From assembly GCA_005804885.1 (NCBI GenBank), contig SYOX01000389.1, positions 1 to 33,491 on the forward strand: a DNA stretch of 33,491 nucleotides, in the 5' to 3' direction. The position numbers were made by a program, and so were the translations under genes. Shown piece after piece: positions 1 through 7,975 of the stretch. The notes beneath the pieces were generated by a model. The model saw only the letters and a program-made list of their open reading frames with translations. It made no database searches and had not been told where the DNA came from. How positions within the stretch are numbered: the stretch's first letter is position 1; each line of letters begins with the position of its first letter. The stretch comes from Pseudomonadota bacterium. GTDB lineage: Bacteria > Myxococcota_A > Bradymonadia > Bradymonadales > GCA-2716585.

Positions 1-506
1 CCACGGGTCGATGAAGGATGGCGGCCAACACGGGATCGAGTTTTTGAGCAAGGCCAATGCACTGACCCCAGACCCATCAACTGAGTCTCCCATCGACCCC
101 CGCCACGACGGGCTCCGATGAGATGTGACTAAGAGACAGCTTCGCAAGGGGGAGGGACGCTCGTATTACGGGCAAGGAGGATCGGCGAGTCGACTTCGTT
201 GGGTGTGGGTGCGGTCCTCTCATCGAGTCCCCCAGGCTCGCGCCTGGGGCTACGATTTGTCCAGGGACGCCCCTGCGGGGCTGGCGACGGAGTGTCAGCG
301 TGTGTGGGACGTGTCACCCGTGTTGAGCTCAGATGAGATGTTCAGGGGCTCGGAGGCAGACATCGAGCGGCCGTGAGAGGGTCTGCCCCCCGATGGTTGA
401 AGGCCCGTCGCCAGCCCCGCAGGGGCGTCACCGGACAAACTGCAGGCCCGGGCGACGATGGTGGCCCCTTGGGGCTGCCGAGGGAGCCCGGGTCGACCTG
501 GGGGGT
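1..506. repeat. Non-coding stretch holding palindromic repeat element A
   Basis: No credible gene is seen in these 506 bases. From about 151 the sequence belongs to the dispersed repeat family also seen at 2606-3101 and 11297-11610. A degenerate piece of the 63-bp unit (151-178, with CGCTCGTATTACGGG) is followed by a GATCGGCG..TCGACTTCG motif. Two arms at 266-290 and 405-429 are perfect reverse complements over 25 bp, and weaker pairing extends outward through TTTGTCC/GGACAAA. The centre holds GCAGACATCG and GAGAGGGTCT, both shared with element B. The element lies directly downstream of the permease gene. Bases 1-150 show nothing I can name. Confidence 0.75.
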
Positions 507-1250
507 TCAGGAGGCGATCCACTTGAGGCCGATGGCCAGGAGGAGGGCGCCGACGGCGCGGACGAACCAGCGCTCGGGGAGGCGCTTGAAGAGGCGGTCG
601 CCGACGTAGGGGCCGATGAACAGCGGCGGGAGGCCGACCAGCGAGAGCAGCAGGAGGTCGCCGTCGATCACGCCCGAGAGCGTGTAGGGGACGGCGCGCA
701 CGAGGGCGGCGCCGAGCAGGAGGGGGACGAGCAGGCGTCGGAAGCTGGACTTCTTGAGCCAGCTTCCGAGGTAGAGGACCATCGGAGGCCCGCTCATGCC
801 GACAAAGCCGCCCGAGAAGCCGGACAGGAGCGAGGCCGCGTGGGCCTTCCAGTCGGGCCGCGCGGGGACCGCGTCGGTCAGCTCCGAGCGGTCGATGCCG
901 GGCCGGCCTGCGACGAACCAGAGTCCGACGGCGAGAATCACGACGCCGATGGACAGGTTCAGGCCGCGGGCCGGGACGAGCAGGAAGGCCGCGCTGCCGA
1001 GCAGGGAGCCGAGCGCGACGCTGATCAGCAGCGGCCCCCAGAAGCCCCGCAGGTCCGAGGCGGAGGTGATCCGCAGCATCATCAGGCCGCTGGCGATGTC
1101 CAGCACCGCGGCGACGGCCACCGCGTCCTTCACCCCGACGACGAGCGAGCCGAGCGCCACGAAGACGATCGCGCCGCCGAAGCCCGTCGCGCCCTTGATC
1201 ACGTAGGAGAAGAAGGCCAGGAGGCCGAGCGCCAACGCAGACTCAATCAT
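507..1250 (-). CDS. TauE/SafE-family membrane permease (sulfite exporter-like)
   Basis: The 247-residue protein is almost wholly hydrophobic, with about eight membrane-spanning stretches in two halves. Each half has the glycine-rich signature of the TauE/SafE family: KGATGFGGAIVF near residues 19-30 and SGFSGGFVGMSGPPMVLY in the second half. Known family members move sulfite, sulfoacetate, taurine-derived anions or other organic anions across the inner membrane; the substrate here cannot be read from sequence. Length is typical (about 240-270). The ATG at 1250 has an AAGAAGG ribosome site five bases upstream. It begins 37 bp after the esterase lipoprotein gene on the same strand, so co-transcription is likely, although no functional link between them is evident. 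Confidence 0.9.
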   Translation of the reverse strand: MIESALALGLLAFFSYVIKGATGFGGAIVFVALGSLVVGVKDAVAVAAVLDIASGLMMLRITSASDLRGFWGPLLISVALGSLLGSAAFLLVPARGLNLSIGVVILAVGLWFVAGRPGIDRSELTDAVPARPDWKAHAASLLSGFSGGFVGMSGPPMVLYLGSWLKKSSFRRLLVPLLLGAALVRAVPYTLSGVIDGDLLLLSLVGLPPLFIGPYVGDRLFKRLPERWFVRAVGALLLAIGLKWIAS

Positions 1251-1287
1251 TAAAACCTTCTTATTTCAAACACATACACGACAACAA

Positions 1288-2511
1288 TCAGGGCTCCGGC
1301 GAGGCGATCTCGCACCAGTCGGGGAAGAAGTCGGGCAGGCCGGTCTGGAAGTAGGGGGAGTGGCCGGGGGGCGTGCCGTAGGGGTGATCGAGCATGAAGG
1401 ACCACAGGGCCAGGAAGCGGGTCTGGGTCTCGTCGGGGGCCTCGATGGGGGGGACGGCGTGGCCGGCGTCGTGGGTGCAGGTGACGACGAAGTGGCCGTC
1501 GTCGATCAGGGCGTCGCGGTAGCGCAGCGAGGCTTCGTGGAAGGAGAGGCCGAGCCAGTCGATGACCCCGCCCCAGAGGACGAGGGCGGGGAACTTGTGG
1601 GGTTGTGGGGTCCAGGCCATCTCCCAGACGCCGAGGACCTCTCCGAGTCCGCCGCTGAGGCTCTCGACGGCGGCGAAGTGGTCGACGCGGTCGGTGGTGG
1701 ACAGGTGGGTGAGCCAGAGGGCGCCGGCGCTGACGCCGATGCCGTAGATGCGCCGGAGGTCGACGTTGAACTGCTCGGTGACGCAGGCCAGCATGTCGTC
1801 GAAGAACTGGAGCTCGGCCTCGACGCCCCAGACCTCGGCGAAGGGCCAGTCGAAGAGGTAGGCGCGGTCGCCGTTGTCGTTCTCCAGGCCGTCGGGCAGG
1901 ACGGCGATGAAGCCCATCTGGTCGACGGCGGACTCCATCTGGGCCTCCCGGACGAAGGAGCCGCTCGACGCGTTGAGCCAGTGCCAGGCGAAGACGAGCG
2001 GCCAGGGCTCGGTGCCGTCGTAGCGGTCGGGGACGAGCAGGCGGAGGCGGCGGACCTGATCGCCGGTGGGGAACTGCGCGATCACGGAGGTGTCGGAGGT
2101 CGGGCCGCCGACGAGCTCGGGGCACTCGCCGAGCGAGTAGGTCGGCGGCGCGGGCGGGTCGCGGGTGAAGGGCGGCTCGGGCTCGGCTTCGGGCTCGCCC
2201 TCGGGCTGTGCTTCGGGCTGCGCTTCGGGCTGCGGCTCGGGTTGGGGATCAGGCTGTGGCTCGGGCTGCGGCTCGGGCGTGGCTTCGGGTTCGACGGCTT
2301 CGGGTTCGGCGGGGGGTTCGGGGGTCGGGTTGGCCTCGGGCTGGGCCTCGGGCTCGGGTTGGGGTTCGGGGAGGGGATCGGGGGTCGCCTCAGGGGTGGC
2401 TTCGGGTTCGACGGCATTGGGATCGGCTTCGAGGGAGGTCGTCCTCCCTGCGGAGTTGTCCGTACACCCCACCAACACCAGCGCAGCGAGCAACCCCATG
2501 ATCTTGTGCAT
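1288..2511 (-). CDS. Lipoprotein alpha/beta-hydrolase, PHB-depolymerase/feruloyl-esterase type
   Basis: This is a predicted secreted lipoprotein of 407 residues. The signal peptide ends in the lipobox LVGC (Cys16). A linker of about 90 residues made of Pro/Glu/Ala (PEPQPEP, PEAQPEA) then holds the enzyme away from the membrane. The catalytic part resembles LpqC/poly(3-hydroxybutyrate) depolymerase-like esterases: RRLRLLVPDRYDG, the nucleophile elbow GVSAG with Ser261, Asp318 in GGVIDW, and His351 in DAGHAVPP, in the usual order and spacing. The probable role is ester hydrolysis of an extracellular polymer or feruloyl-type ester; the exact substrate is unknown. The ATG at 2511 follows a strong GGAGGTG site by five bases. 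The permease gene follows 37 bp downstream, and repeat element B lies upstream. Confidence 0.87.
   Translation of the reverse strand: MHKIMGLLAALVLVGCTDNSAGRTTSLEADPNAVEPEATPEATPDPLPEPQPEPEAQPEANPTPEPPAEPEAVEPEATPEPQPEPQPDPQPEPQPEAQPEAQPEGEPEAEPEPPFTRDPPAPPTYSLGECPELVGGPTSDTSVIAQFPTGDQVRRLRLLVPDRYDGTEPWPLVFAWHWLNASSGSFVREAQMESAVDQMGFIAVLPDGLENDNGDRAYLFDWPFAEVWGVEAELQFFDDMLACVTEQFNVDLRRIYGIGVSAGALWLTHLSTTDRVDHFAAVESLSGGLGEVLGVWEMAWTPQPHKFPALVLWGGVIDWLGLSFHEASLRYRDALIDDGHFVVTCTHDAGHAVPPIEAPDETQTRFLALWSFMLDHPYGTPPGHSPYFQTGLPDFFPDWCEIASPEP
2166..2430 (-). repeat. Pro/Glu/Ala linker repeat in the esterase lipoprotein
   Basis: Low-complexity coding repeat: the minus strand encodes alternating PE, PEP and PEA units after the lipidated cysteine. 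It appears on the plus strand as irregular repeats of GGCTTCGGG / GGCTCGGG. Similar linkers occur in two other lipoproteins of this window, so this is a house style for tethered proteins. Irregular copies of 6-12 bases make the linker prone to length change. Confidence 0.7.
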
Positions 2512-2605
2512 GATCCACCTCCGCTTGCCGACACTTGAGGCTCCCTCGATTGGGGCTCGGCGTCAAGGGAACAAGGCCCCGTCGGGAACCATCGAGCACA
2601 ACGCA

Positions 2606-2690
2606 TTGACTTCGATGACGGGCACGTCGGGATCGGCGGATCGACTTCGTTGGTGGACACGTCGGGATCGGCGGATCGACTTCGATGGTG
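2606..2690. repeat. 35-bp tandem repeat (about 2.5 copies)
   Basis: Copies begin at 2606, 2641 and 2676, an exact period of 35 bases. Each starts T(T/C)GACTTCG(A/T)TG, and the first two continue into CACGTCGGGATCGGCGGA. The third diverges after about 15 bases. The same unit appears inverted at about 2975-3033, forming the outer stem of element B. Confidence 0.8.
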
Positions 2691-3038
2691 AGCTCTGCAC
2701 GTTGACGGTCCACCCGGGCTTGCGCCCGGGCCTACAATTTGTCCTGGGACGCCCCTGCGGGGCTGGCGAGGGGGTGTCGGCGGGCGTGGGGCGTGTCGCC
2801 AGGGTCAAACTCAAAGGAGATATCGGGGGATTGGGAAGCAGACATCGCACTTCCTTGAGAGGGTCTTTCCCTTGAAGGTTGATGTCCCGTCGCCAGCCCC
2901 GCCGGAGGGCGGGGCGACCCGGGACAAAACCCAAGGCCCGGGCGCGAGCCCGGGTGGACCGTCAACGTGCGGATCTCATCAACGAAGTCGACCCGTTGAT
3001 CTCGACGTGACCGTCATCGAAGTCGACTCCCCGATCCA

Positions 3039-3101
3039 CCGTGCCCGTAATACGAGCGTCCCCCCTCCTCGTGGAACGAGGAGGGGGACAGGGGGTGGAG
3101 T
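3039..3101 (+). repeat. 63-bp dispersed hairpin unit, copy 4
   Basis: This copy is identical over 63 bases to the unit at 11534-11596 and, inverted, to 11311-11373. It holds CGTAATACGAGCG followed by a strong hairpin whose 12-bp stem pairs CCCCCTCCTCGT with ACGAGGAGGGGG around a three-base loop. It lies about 90 bp beyond the stop of the M32 peptidase gene. Confidence 0.88.
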
Positions 3102-3193
3102 TCGCCGATCTCTCCTTGTCCGTCAACGAAGCCTTGTCCGCCTCAGCGCCTACTTGCGATGGCCCTGGGCGTCGCTGACGCGGGGCGCGCGGG

Positions 3194-4687
3194 TCAGGAC
3201 AGGTAGCGGGCCTCGAGGTGGGCCTTGAAGGCGGCGGCGTCGAGCGGGCGGCCGGTGGCGCGGATCAGCAGCTCGTCCGTGGAGAGGCTGCTGGCTGGCG
3301 CGTGGACCTTGTCGCGAAGCCAGGCCAGCAGCGGCTTGAAGTCTCCGGCGGCGATGCCGGGCAGGATCGCGGCGTCGGCGCGGGTGGCGGCGTCAAAGAG
3401 TTGGGCCGCGGTCATGGCGCCGAGGGTGTAGGTGGGGAAGTAGCCCAGCGCGCCCTCCATCCAGTGGATGTCCTGCATGCAGCCGTCGCGGTCGCTGGTG
3501 GGGGCGACGCCGAGCAGGGAGCGCATGCCCTCGGCCCAGGCGCCGGGGAGGTCGACGACCTCCAGATCGCCGCTGATCATGGCGCGCTCCAGGCGATAGC
3601 GCAGGATGACGTGGGCGGGGTAGGTGACCTCGTCGGCGTCCACCCGGATCAGGCCGCGCTCGACGCGGGTGTAGAGGCGGTGGAGGTTGTCGGTCTCCCA
3701 GGCGGGGCCTTGTCCGCCGAAGATGTCGCGGGCCAGGGGGGCGACGAAGGCGAGGAACTGGGGGCTGCGGCAGGCTTGCATCTCCATCAGGAGGGACTGG
3801 CTCTCGTGGAGGCTCATGCCGCGGGCGTGGCCGACGGGCTGGAAGCGCCACGCCTCGGGCAGGCCGAGCTCGTAGAGGGCGTGGCCGGTCTCGTGGATGA
3901 CGCCCATGAGGCTCTGGATGAAGTCGCCCTCGCGGTAGCGGGTGGTGATCCGGATGTCGCCGGCGGCGCCGCCGCAGAAGGGGTGGGCGCTGACGTCGAG
4001 GCGGCCGTGGCTGAAGTCGAAGCCGAGGGCGCCCATGATCTTGACGCCGAGGGCCTTCTGGCGCTCGGGGTCGAAGGGGCCTTGCGGGGCGATCGCGGCG
4101 GGTCGGCGGGCCTGTCGCTCCAGGGCTCGCTCGGTGAAGTCGGGCAGGAAGCCGGCCAGCTCTTCGAAGAGGGCGTCGATGCGGGCGGTGGAGCCGCCGG
4201 GCTCGTACTGGTCGAGCAGGGCCTCGTAGGGGCTGGTGTCGAGGGCCTCGGCCTTGGCGGCGGCGACCTCGCGCACGAGGCGGACGACCTCGGTCAGCAG
4301 GGGCGCCAGGGTGGCGAAGTCGTTGGCGGGGCGGGCGGATCGCCAGGCGACCTCGCAGGCCGATCCGGCCTTGCTGAGCGCCTCGACGAGGGCCTCGGGG
4401 ACGGCGGTGGCGTGGGCGTGGAGGCGGCGCATCTCGGACAGGTTGGCGCGCTGCCAGGGGTCCAGGTTCGGGGCCTCGGCCTCGGCCTCGGCGAGCCAGC
4501 CGACAAGGCGAGGGTCGGTGCCGAGGGTGTGCTCCAGGACCTTGAGGGTGGCCATCTGCTCGGCGCGGGTGGCCGCGCCGCCGCTCGGCATCATGGTGGC
4601 GGAGTCCCAGTAGAGCACCTCGATGGCGCTGGAGAGGCGGCCGATGCGGCCGTGGTGGTCTTGCAGGGCGTCGTAGGCGTTGCTCAC
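3194..4687 (-). CDS. M32-family metallocarboxypeptidase (carboxypeptidase Taq type)
   Basis: The 497-residue product has the usual length and layout of M32 zinc carboxypeptidases, cytoplasmic enzymes that remove C-terminal residues from peptides. The HExxH zinc motif reads HETGH at residues 265-269, and the downstream glutamate ligand lies in HESQS (Glu295). Other family stretches include IEVLYWDSATMMPSGG near the N-terminus, IRITTRYREGDF before the zinc site and MQDIHWMEGALGYFPTYTLG near the C-terminus. The start is GTG at 4687, whose last base lies inside the TGA stop of the amidohydrolase gene (a four-base GTGA overlap). This shows translational coupling. A CGGAG ribosome site lies seven bases upstream. 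It is the last gene of a three-gene minus-strand operon starting with a Lon-type protease, consistent with a role in peptide breakdown. Confidence 0.94.
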   Translation of the reverse strand: MSNAYDALQDHHGRIGRLSSAIEVLYWDSATMMPSGGAATRAEQMATLKVLEHTLGTDPRLVGWLAEAEAEAPNLDPWQRANLSEMRRLHAHATAVPEALVEALSKAGSACEVAWRSARPANDFATLAPLLTEVVRLVREVAAAKAEALDTSPYEALLDQYEPGGSTARIDALFEELAGFLPDFTERALERQARRPAAIAPQGPFDPERQKALGVKIMGALGFDFSHGRLDVSAHPFCGGAAGDIRITTRYREGDFIQSLMGVIHETGHALYELGLPEAWRFQPVGHARGMSLHESQSLLMEMQACRSPQFLAFVAPLARDIFGGQGPAWETDNLHRLYTRVERGLIRVDADEVTYPAHVILRYRLERAMISGDLEVVDLPGAWAEGMRSLLGVAPTSDRDGCMQDIHWMEGALGYFPTYTLGAMTAAQLFDAATRADAAILPGIAAGDFKPLLAWLRDKVHAPASSLSTDELLIRATGRPLDAAAFKAHLEARYLS

Positions 4688-5517
4688 GAGGGCTCCGGGG
4701 TCGGTTGGGGGTCGAGGTTGAAGACGCGGGCGGCATTGCCCTCAAGGAAGAGGCGCCTGGCCTCATCGTCGAGGCCGAGGGCGTCGATCTGGGCGGCGCA
4801 TTGCGCGGGGGCGATCATCGGGAAGTTGGTGCCGAAGAGGACCTTGCGGCGTCCGCGGCCCTTGATGAAGTCGACCAGGGCGGCGGGGTAGCGCCGCGGG
4901 ACGTAGGCCGAGGTGTCGATGTAGACGTTGGGGTGGCGTGTGGCCAGGAAGATCATCTCGTCGAGCCAGGGGCAGCCGATGTGGCCGCCGCCGATCACCA
5001 GCTCGGGGAAGTCGAGCGCGACGCGCTCCAGGTAGGGGATGGGGCGGCCGGGCTCGGAGGGGGCCAGCGGGCCGGTGTGGCCGACCTGGAGGCAGAAGGG
5101 GATCTGGAGGTCGACGCAGGCGGCGTAGAGGGGGTAATAGCGGCGGTCGTCGGGAGGCAGCTCCCAGAGCCAGGGCAGGACCCTCAGGGCCTTGAAGCCG
5201 AGCTGGTCGACGCAGCGGCGCAGCTCGCGCACGGCCTCCATGGGGCGGCGCAGGTCCACGGCGGCGGCGCCGACGAAGAGGTCGGGGTGCTGGTCGATGA
5301 AGCCGGCCACCTCGTCGTTGGAGATCAGCGGGCCCTGCGGCCCCCACCAGGCGGTCATGACGGCCTTGCGGACCCCGGCGGCCTGCATCGCGCCGACGGT
5401 CAGGGCCAGGGGCAGCTCAGGGGGCGGCCCGTCCAGGCCCATCCAGCGCAAGAGGGGGGCGAACATGGGGTGCCCGAGCAGCGCCGGGGTCATGTGTTGC
5501 ATCCACGCGTCGATCAT
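4684..5517 (-). CDS. Amidohydrolase-2 family protein
   Basis: This 277-residue protein has the TIM-barrel pattern of the amidohydrolase-2 group (ACMSD/gamma-resorcylate decarboxylase relatives). It starts with MIDAWMQH where the family usually has an IDxHxH metal motif. It then has a histidine in CLQVGHTGPL, a second in VIGGGHIGCPWLDE, and ends with VLFGTNFPMI in place of the usual GSDYP. The first metal histidine and the final aspartate are therefore replaced, as in some family branches. Metal use and reaction are uncertain; hydrolysis or decarboxylation of a small molecule is the family expectation. The ATG at 5517 lacks a strong ribosome site. The gene lies 64 bp after the Lon-like gene and overlaps the M32 gene by four bases. 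Confidence 0.85.
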   Translation of the reverse strand: MIDAWMQHMTPALLGHPMFAPLLRWMGLDGPPPELPLALTVGAMQAAGVRKAVMTAWWGPQGPLISNDEVAGFIDQHPDLFVGAAAVDLRRPMEAVRELRRCVDQLGFKALRVLPWLWELPPDDRRYYPLYAACVDLQIPFCLQVGHTGPLAPSEPGRPIPYLERVALDFPELVIGGGHIGCPWLDEMIFLATRHPNVYIDTSAYVPRRYPAALVDFIKGRGRRKVLFGTNFPMIAPAQCAAQIDALGLDDEARRLFLEGNAARVFNLDPQPTPEPS

Positions 5518-5581
5518 GGGTTTATCCGTAGTTGGGGCCGATGGATCGCGCCCGGGATTCGCCGTGGGCGGGGCCGATGGA

Positions 5582-7975
5582 TCACTGCATCCTCCACTCG
5601 CGGGCCTTGCGGGCCATGTCGCCGAGGCGATCCTGGACCCGGCGGTTGACGCTGCCCTCGGGCCAGAGGCCCTGGTCGTCGCGGGCGCCGGCCGGGACGC
5701 CGGTGAGCACCTCGATGGCCTCGTCGACGGTCCGGACGGGGTAGATGAAGAAGCGCCCCTGGGCGACGGCCTCGACCACCTCGGCGTCGAGCATCAGGTG
5801 GGGGGTGTTGGAGGCCGGGATGACCACCCCCTGGGCGCCGGTCAGGCCGCGGCTGGCGCACAGGTCAAAGAAGCCCTCGATCTTGGGGTTGACCCCGCCG
5901 ATGGCCTGGACCTGGCCGAGCTGGTTCATCGACCCGGTGATGGCCAGCCCTTGATCGATCGGCAGGCCCGAGAGCGCCGAGAGCAGCGCGCAGGCCTCCG
6001 CGCAGGTGGCGCTGTCGCCGTCGACGCCCATGTAGGACTGCTCCATGGCGAGGCTGGCGCTGAGCGCCAGCGGCATGTCGGCGGCGTAGCGCGCCCCGAA
6101 GAAGCCGGTCAGGATGAAGACGCCCTTGGAGTGCAGCGGCCCGCCGAGCTCGACCTCCCGCTCGATGTCGACGACCTCCCCGCGGCCGAGCCGCGCCACG
6201 GCCGTGATCCGGCTCGGCTGCCCGAAGGACGACCGGGCGAAGCTCAACACCGACAGCCCGTTGATCTGCCCCACCGCCCGCCCCTCGGTCGCGATCAGCG
6301 TGATCCCCCGCCGCGCGCTCTCGCCCATCTGCTCGCGCACCCTGCCGTTGCGCCGCCGGCTCTTGCGGCGCGCCTCGGTGACCTGCGCCCGCCCGATGAG
6401 GGCGAGGCCCTGGCCCTCGGCCTCGTGGTTGGCCTCGCGCAGCAGATCGGAGATGTCCTGGATGTGCAGCGAGAGCTTCTCCTGGTCCTCGGTCAGCCGG
6501 CTGGCCTGGTCGACGAGCGCCGCCACCGCCCCGCGGTCCATCGGCCGCATCGCCCCCTTGCGCCCGAGGGTCGCCAGCAGCCGCGCGAAGAGCGCCACGT
6601 TCGGCGCCGTGCGCGGCATCTCGATCTCGAAGTCCGCCGCCACCTTGAAGAGCTGGGCGAAGTCCTCATCCTGGCTCATCAGCGCCATGTAGACCCGGTG
6701 CTCGCCGACGAGCACCACTTTGACATTCAAAGGGATCGGCGCCGGCTCCAGGCTGATCGTCGTGGCGTGGTCCAGCAGGTGCTCGATGGGCTCGGTGCGG
6801 ACCTCGCCGGACCACAGCGCGCGCTTGAGCAGCTCCCAGGCGTGGGGCTGCTCAAGCAGCGCCAGCGCGTCCAGGATCAAGAAGCCGCCGTTGGCCCGAT
6901 GCAGCGCGCCGGCCCGCACCAGCGAAAAATCCGTAACGAGCGCGCCCATTTGCGCCTGGTGCTCCACTCGCCCGATGAGGTTGTAGACGGTCGGCAGATC
7001 CTCATAGACCACCGGCGCCCCCCTGGACGCCTCATGATCGACGAGCACGTTGACCCGATAGCGCCGGATCAGCGTCTGCTCCTCGATGACCGCCCGCGGC
7101 GCCTCCCGCTCGCCCTCTTCCTCCGGCTCCTCGACCAGCCGCGCGGCGTGCTCGACCGCGTCGGCCAGCACCGCCTCCAGGTGCGCGACGACCTGCGGCA
7201 GATCCCCGTTGCGCTCCACGACCTCGTCGACGAGGTGCCGGATGGCGCCCTCGGCCACCTCCCGGTTGAGCTGGCGCATCTTCTCGCGCTGCTCCCGCTC
7301 CCAGACCGGCTCTTGCTGGAGCGCCTCGGCGAGCACCTCGCGGAAGTGCTCCATCTGCGCCTCGATCTCGGCCTTGACCTCGGCCTCAAGCGCCTCGAAG
7401 CTCTCCTGGCTCATCACCTCGCCCTCGTCGAGCGGCACCAGCGCCAGCCCCCCCGGCGAGCGCAGGATGGCGATCCCGGCCTGGTTGGCCTCCTCCTCGA
7501 TGGCCTCGACGGCCTGGCGCTGGCGGGCGCCGAGCAGCTCGGCGAAGACCTTCTTGCGCGTCCGGTAGTCGTCCCCTTCGAAGGCCGACGACAGGGCCAC
7601 CTTGACCTCGCCGATCAGCGCATCGACCTCGGCCCTGAGGCGGCCAGCTCGCCCAGCGGGCATCTGAAGCGCCGCGGGCCGCTGCCGCTCCTTGAAGTTG
7701 TGGACGTAGCACCAGTCCGAGGGCGCGGGCCTGCGGGCCGCCTCGCCCTCCAGGAACTGCCGCACGACGTAGTGCTTGCCCATCCCCGTCGGCCCCATCG
7801 CGAAGACGTTGTAGCCCCGGTGGGCCATCCCGATCCCGAAGCGCAGCGCCTCCAGCGCCCTCCCCTGCCCGATGGCCTCCTCGAGGATCTCCAGATCGTC
7901 CGTCGTTTCGAAGCCAAACGAGCCCGGATCGCACACGCTGTGCAGGGCCTCGGCCCCCATGGCTTTGACGCCCAT
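5582..7975 (-). CDS. Lon-family ATP-dependent protease (LonB-like, COG1067 type)
   Basis: The 797-residue protein joins an AAA ATPase to a C-terminal Lon protease domain and lacks the N-terminal LON substrate domain of classical LonA. The Walker A motif is GPTGMGKH at residues 61-68. Walker B is GGFLILDA with Asp369, where the alanine after Asp is usual for this branch. The protease dyad is Ser655 in GDSAT and Lys698 in NPKIEG, 43 residues apart as in E. coli Lon. A long helical, Glu/Arg-rich insert (about 130-300) lies between the two ATPase halves, typical of the family. The family degrades unfolded or regulatory proteins in the cytoplasm. The ATG at 7975 has a GGGAGAGGG stretch upstream. 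It opens the operon with the amidohydrolase and M32 peptidase and is divergent from the ClpB-like AAA+ gene, so the two protein-quality genes share a 242-bp control region. Confidence 0.93.
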   Translation of the reverse strand: MGVKAMGAEALHSVCDPGSFGFETTDDLEILEEAIGQGRALEALRFGIGMAHRGYNVFAMGPTGMGKHYVVRQFLEGEAARRPAPSDWCYVHNFKERQRPAALQMPAGRAGRLRAEVDALIGEVKVALSSAFEGDDYRTRKKVFAELLGARQRQAVEAIEEEANQAGIAILRSPGGLALVPLDEGEVMSQESFEALEAEVKAEIEAQMEHFREVLAEALQQEPVWEREQREKMRQLNREVAEGAIRHLVDEVVERNGDLPQVVAHLEAVLADAVEHAARLVEEPEEEGEREAPRAVIEEQTLIRRYRVNVLVDHEASRGAPVVYEDLPTVYNLIGRVEHQAQMGALVTDFSLVRAGALHRANGGFLILDALALLEQPHAWELLKRALWSGEVRTEPIEHLLDHATTISLEPAPIPLNVKVVLVGEHRVYMALMSQDEDFAQLFKVAADFEIEMPRTAPNVALFARLLATLGRKGAMRPMDRGAVAALVDQASRLTEDQEKLSLHIQDISDLLREANHEAEGQGLALIGRAQVTEARRKSRRRNGRVREQMGESARRGITLIATEGRAVGQINGLSVLSFARSSFGQPSRITAVARLGRGEVVDIEREVELGGPLHSKGVFILTGFFGARYAADMPLALSASLAMEQSYMGVDGDSATCAEACALLSALSGLPIDQGLAITGSMNQLGQVQAIGGVNPKIEGFFDLCASRGLTGAQGVVIPASNTPHLMLDAEVVEAVAQGRFFIYPVRTVDEAIEVLTGVPAGARDDQGLWPEGSVNRRVQDRLGDMARKAREWRMQ

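Larger units (their letters stand above)
2512..3193. repeat. Intergenic composite palindromic repeat element B
   Basis: No gene is seen in these 682 bases. The ribosome site of the esterase gene occupies 2512-2525. The rest, from 2606, is one large imperfect palindrome. Left arm parts are TCGACTTCG units (2606-2690), GCACGTTGAC (2697-2706), CACCCGGGCTTGCGCCCGGG and the GCCCCTGCGGGGCTGGCGA block (2750-2770). The right arm mirrors these in reverse order from 2887 to 3033, with GTCAACGTGC at 2961-2970. The centre shares GCAGACATCG and GAGAGGGTCT with element A. It ends in a complete 63-bp unit at 3039-3101. The element lies downstream of the M32 peptidase operon and may act as its transcription end or be a mobile or REP/BIME-like sequence. 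Confidence 0.75.

Noticed and set aside
333..1253. A 306-codon plus-strand frame over the permease gene
   Set aside because: The translation is charged, repetitive and domain-free. The minus-strand permease has membrane segments, family motifs and a ribosome site.
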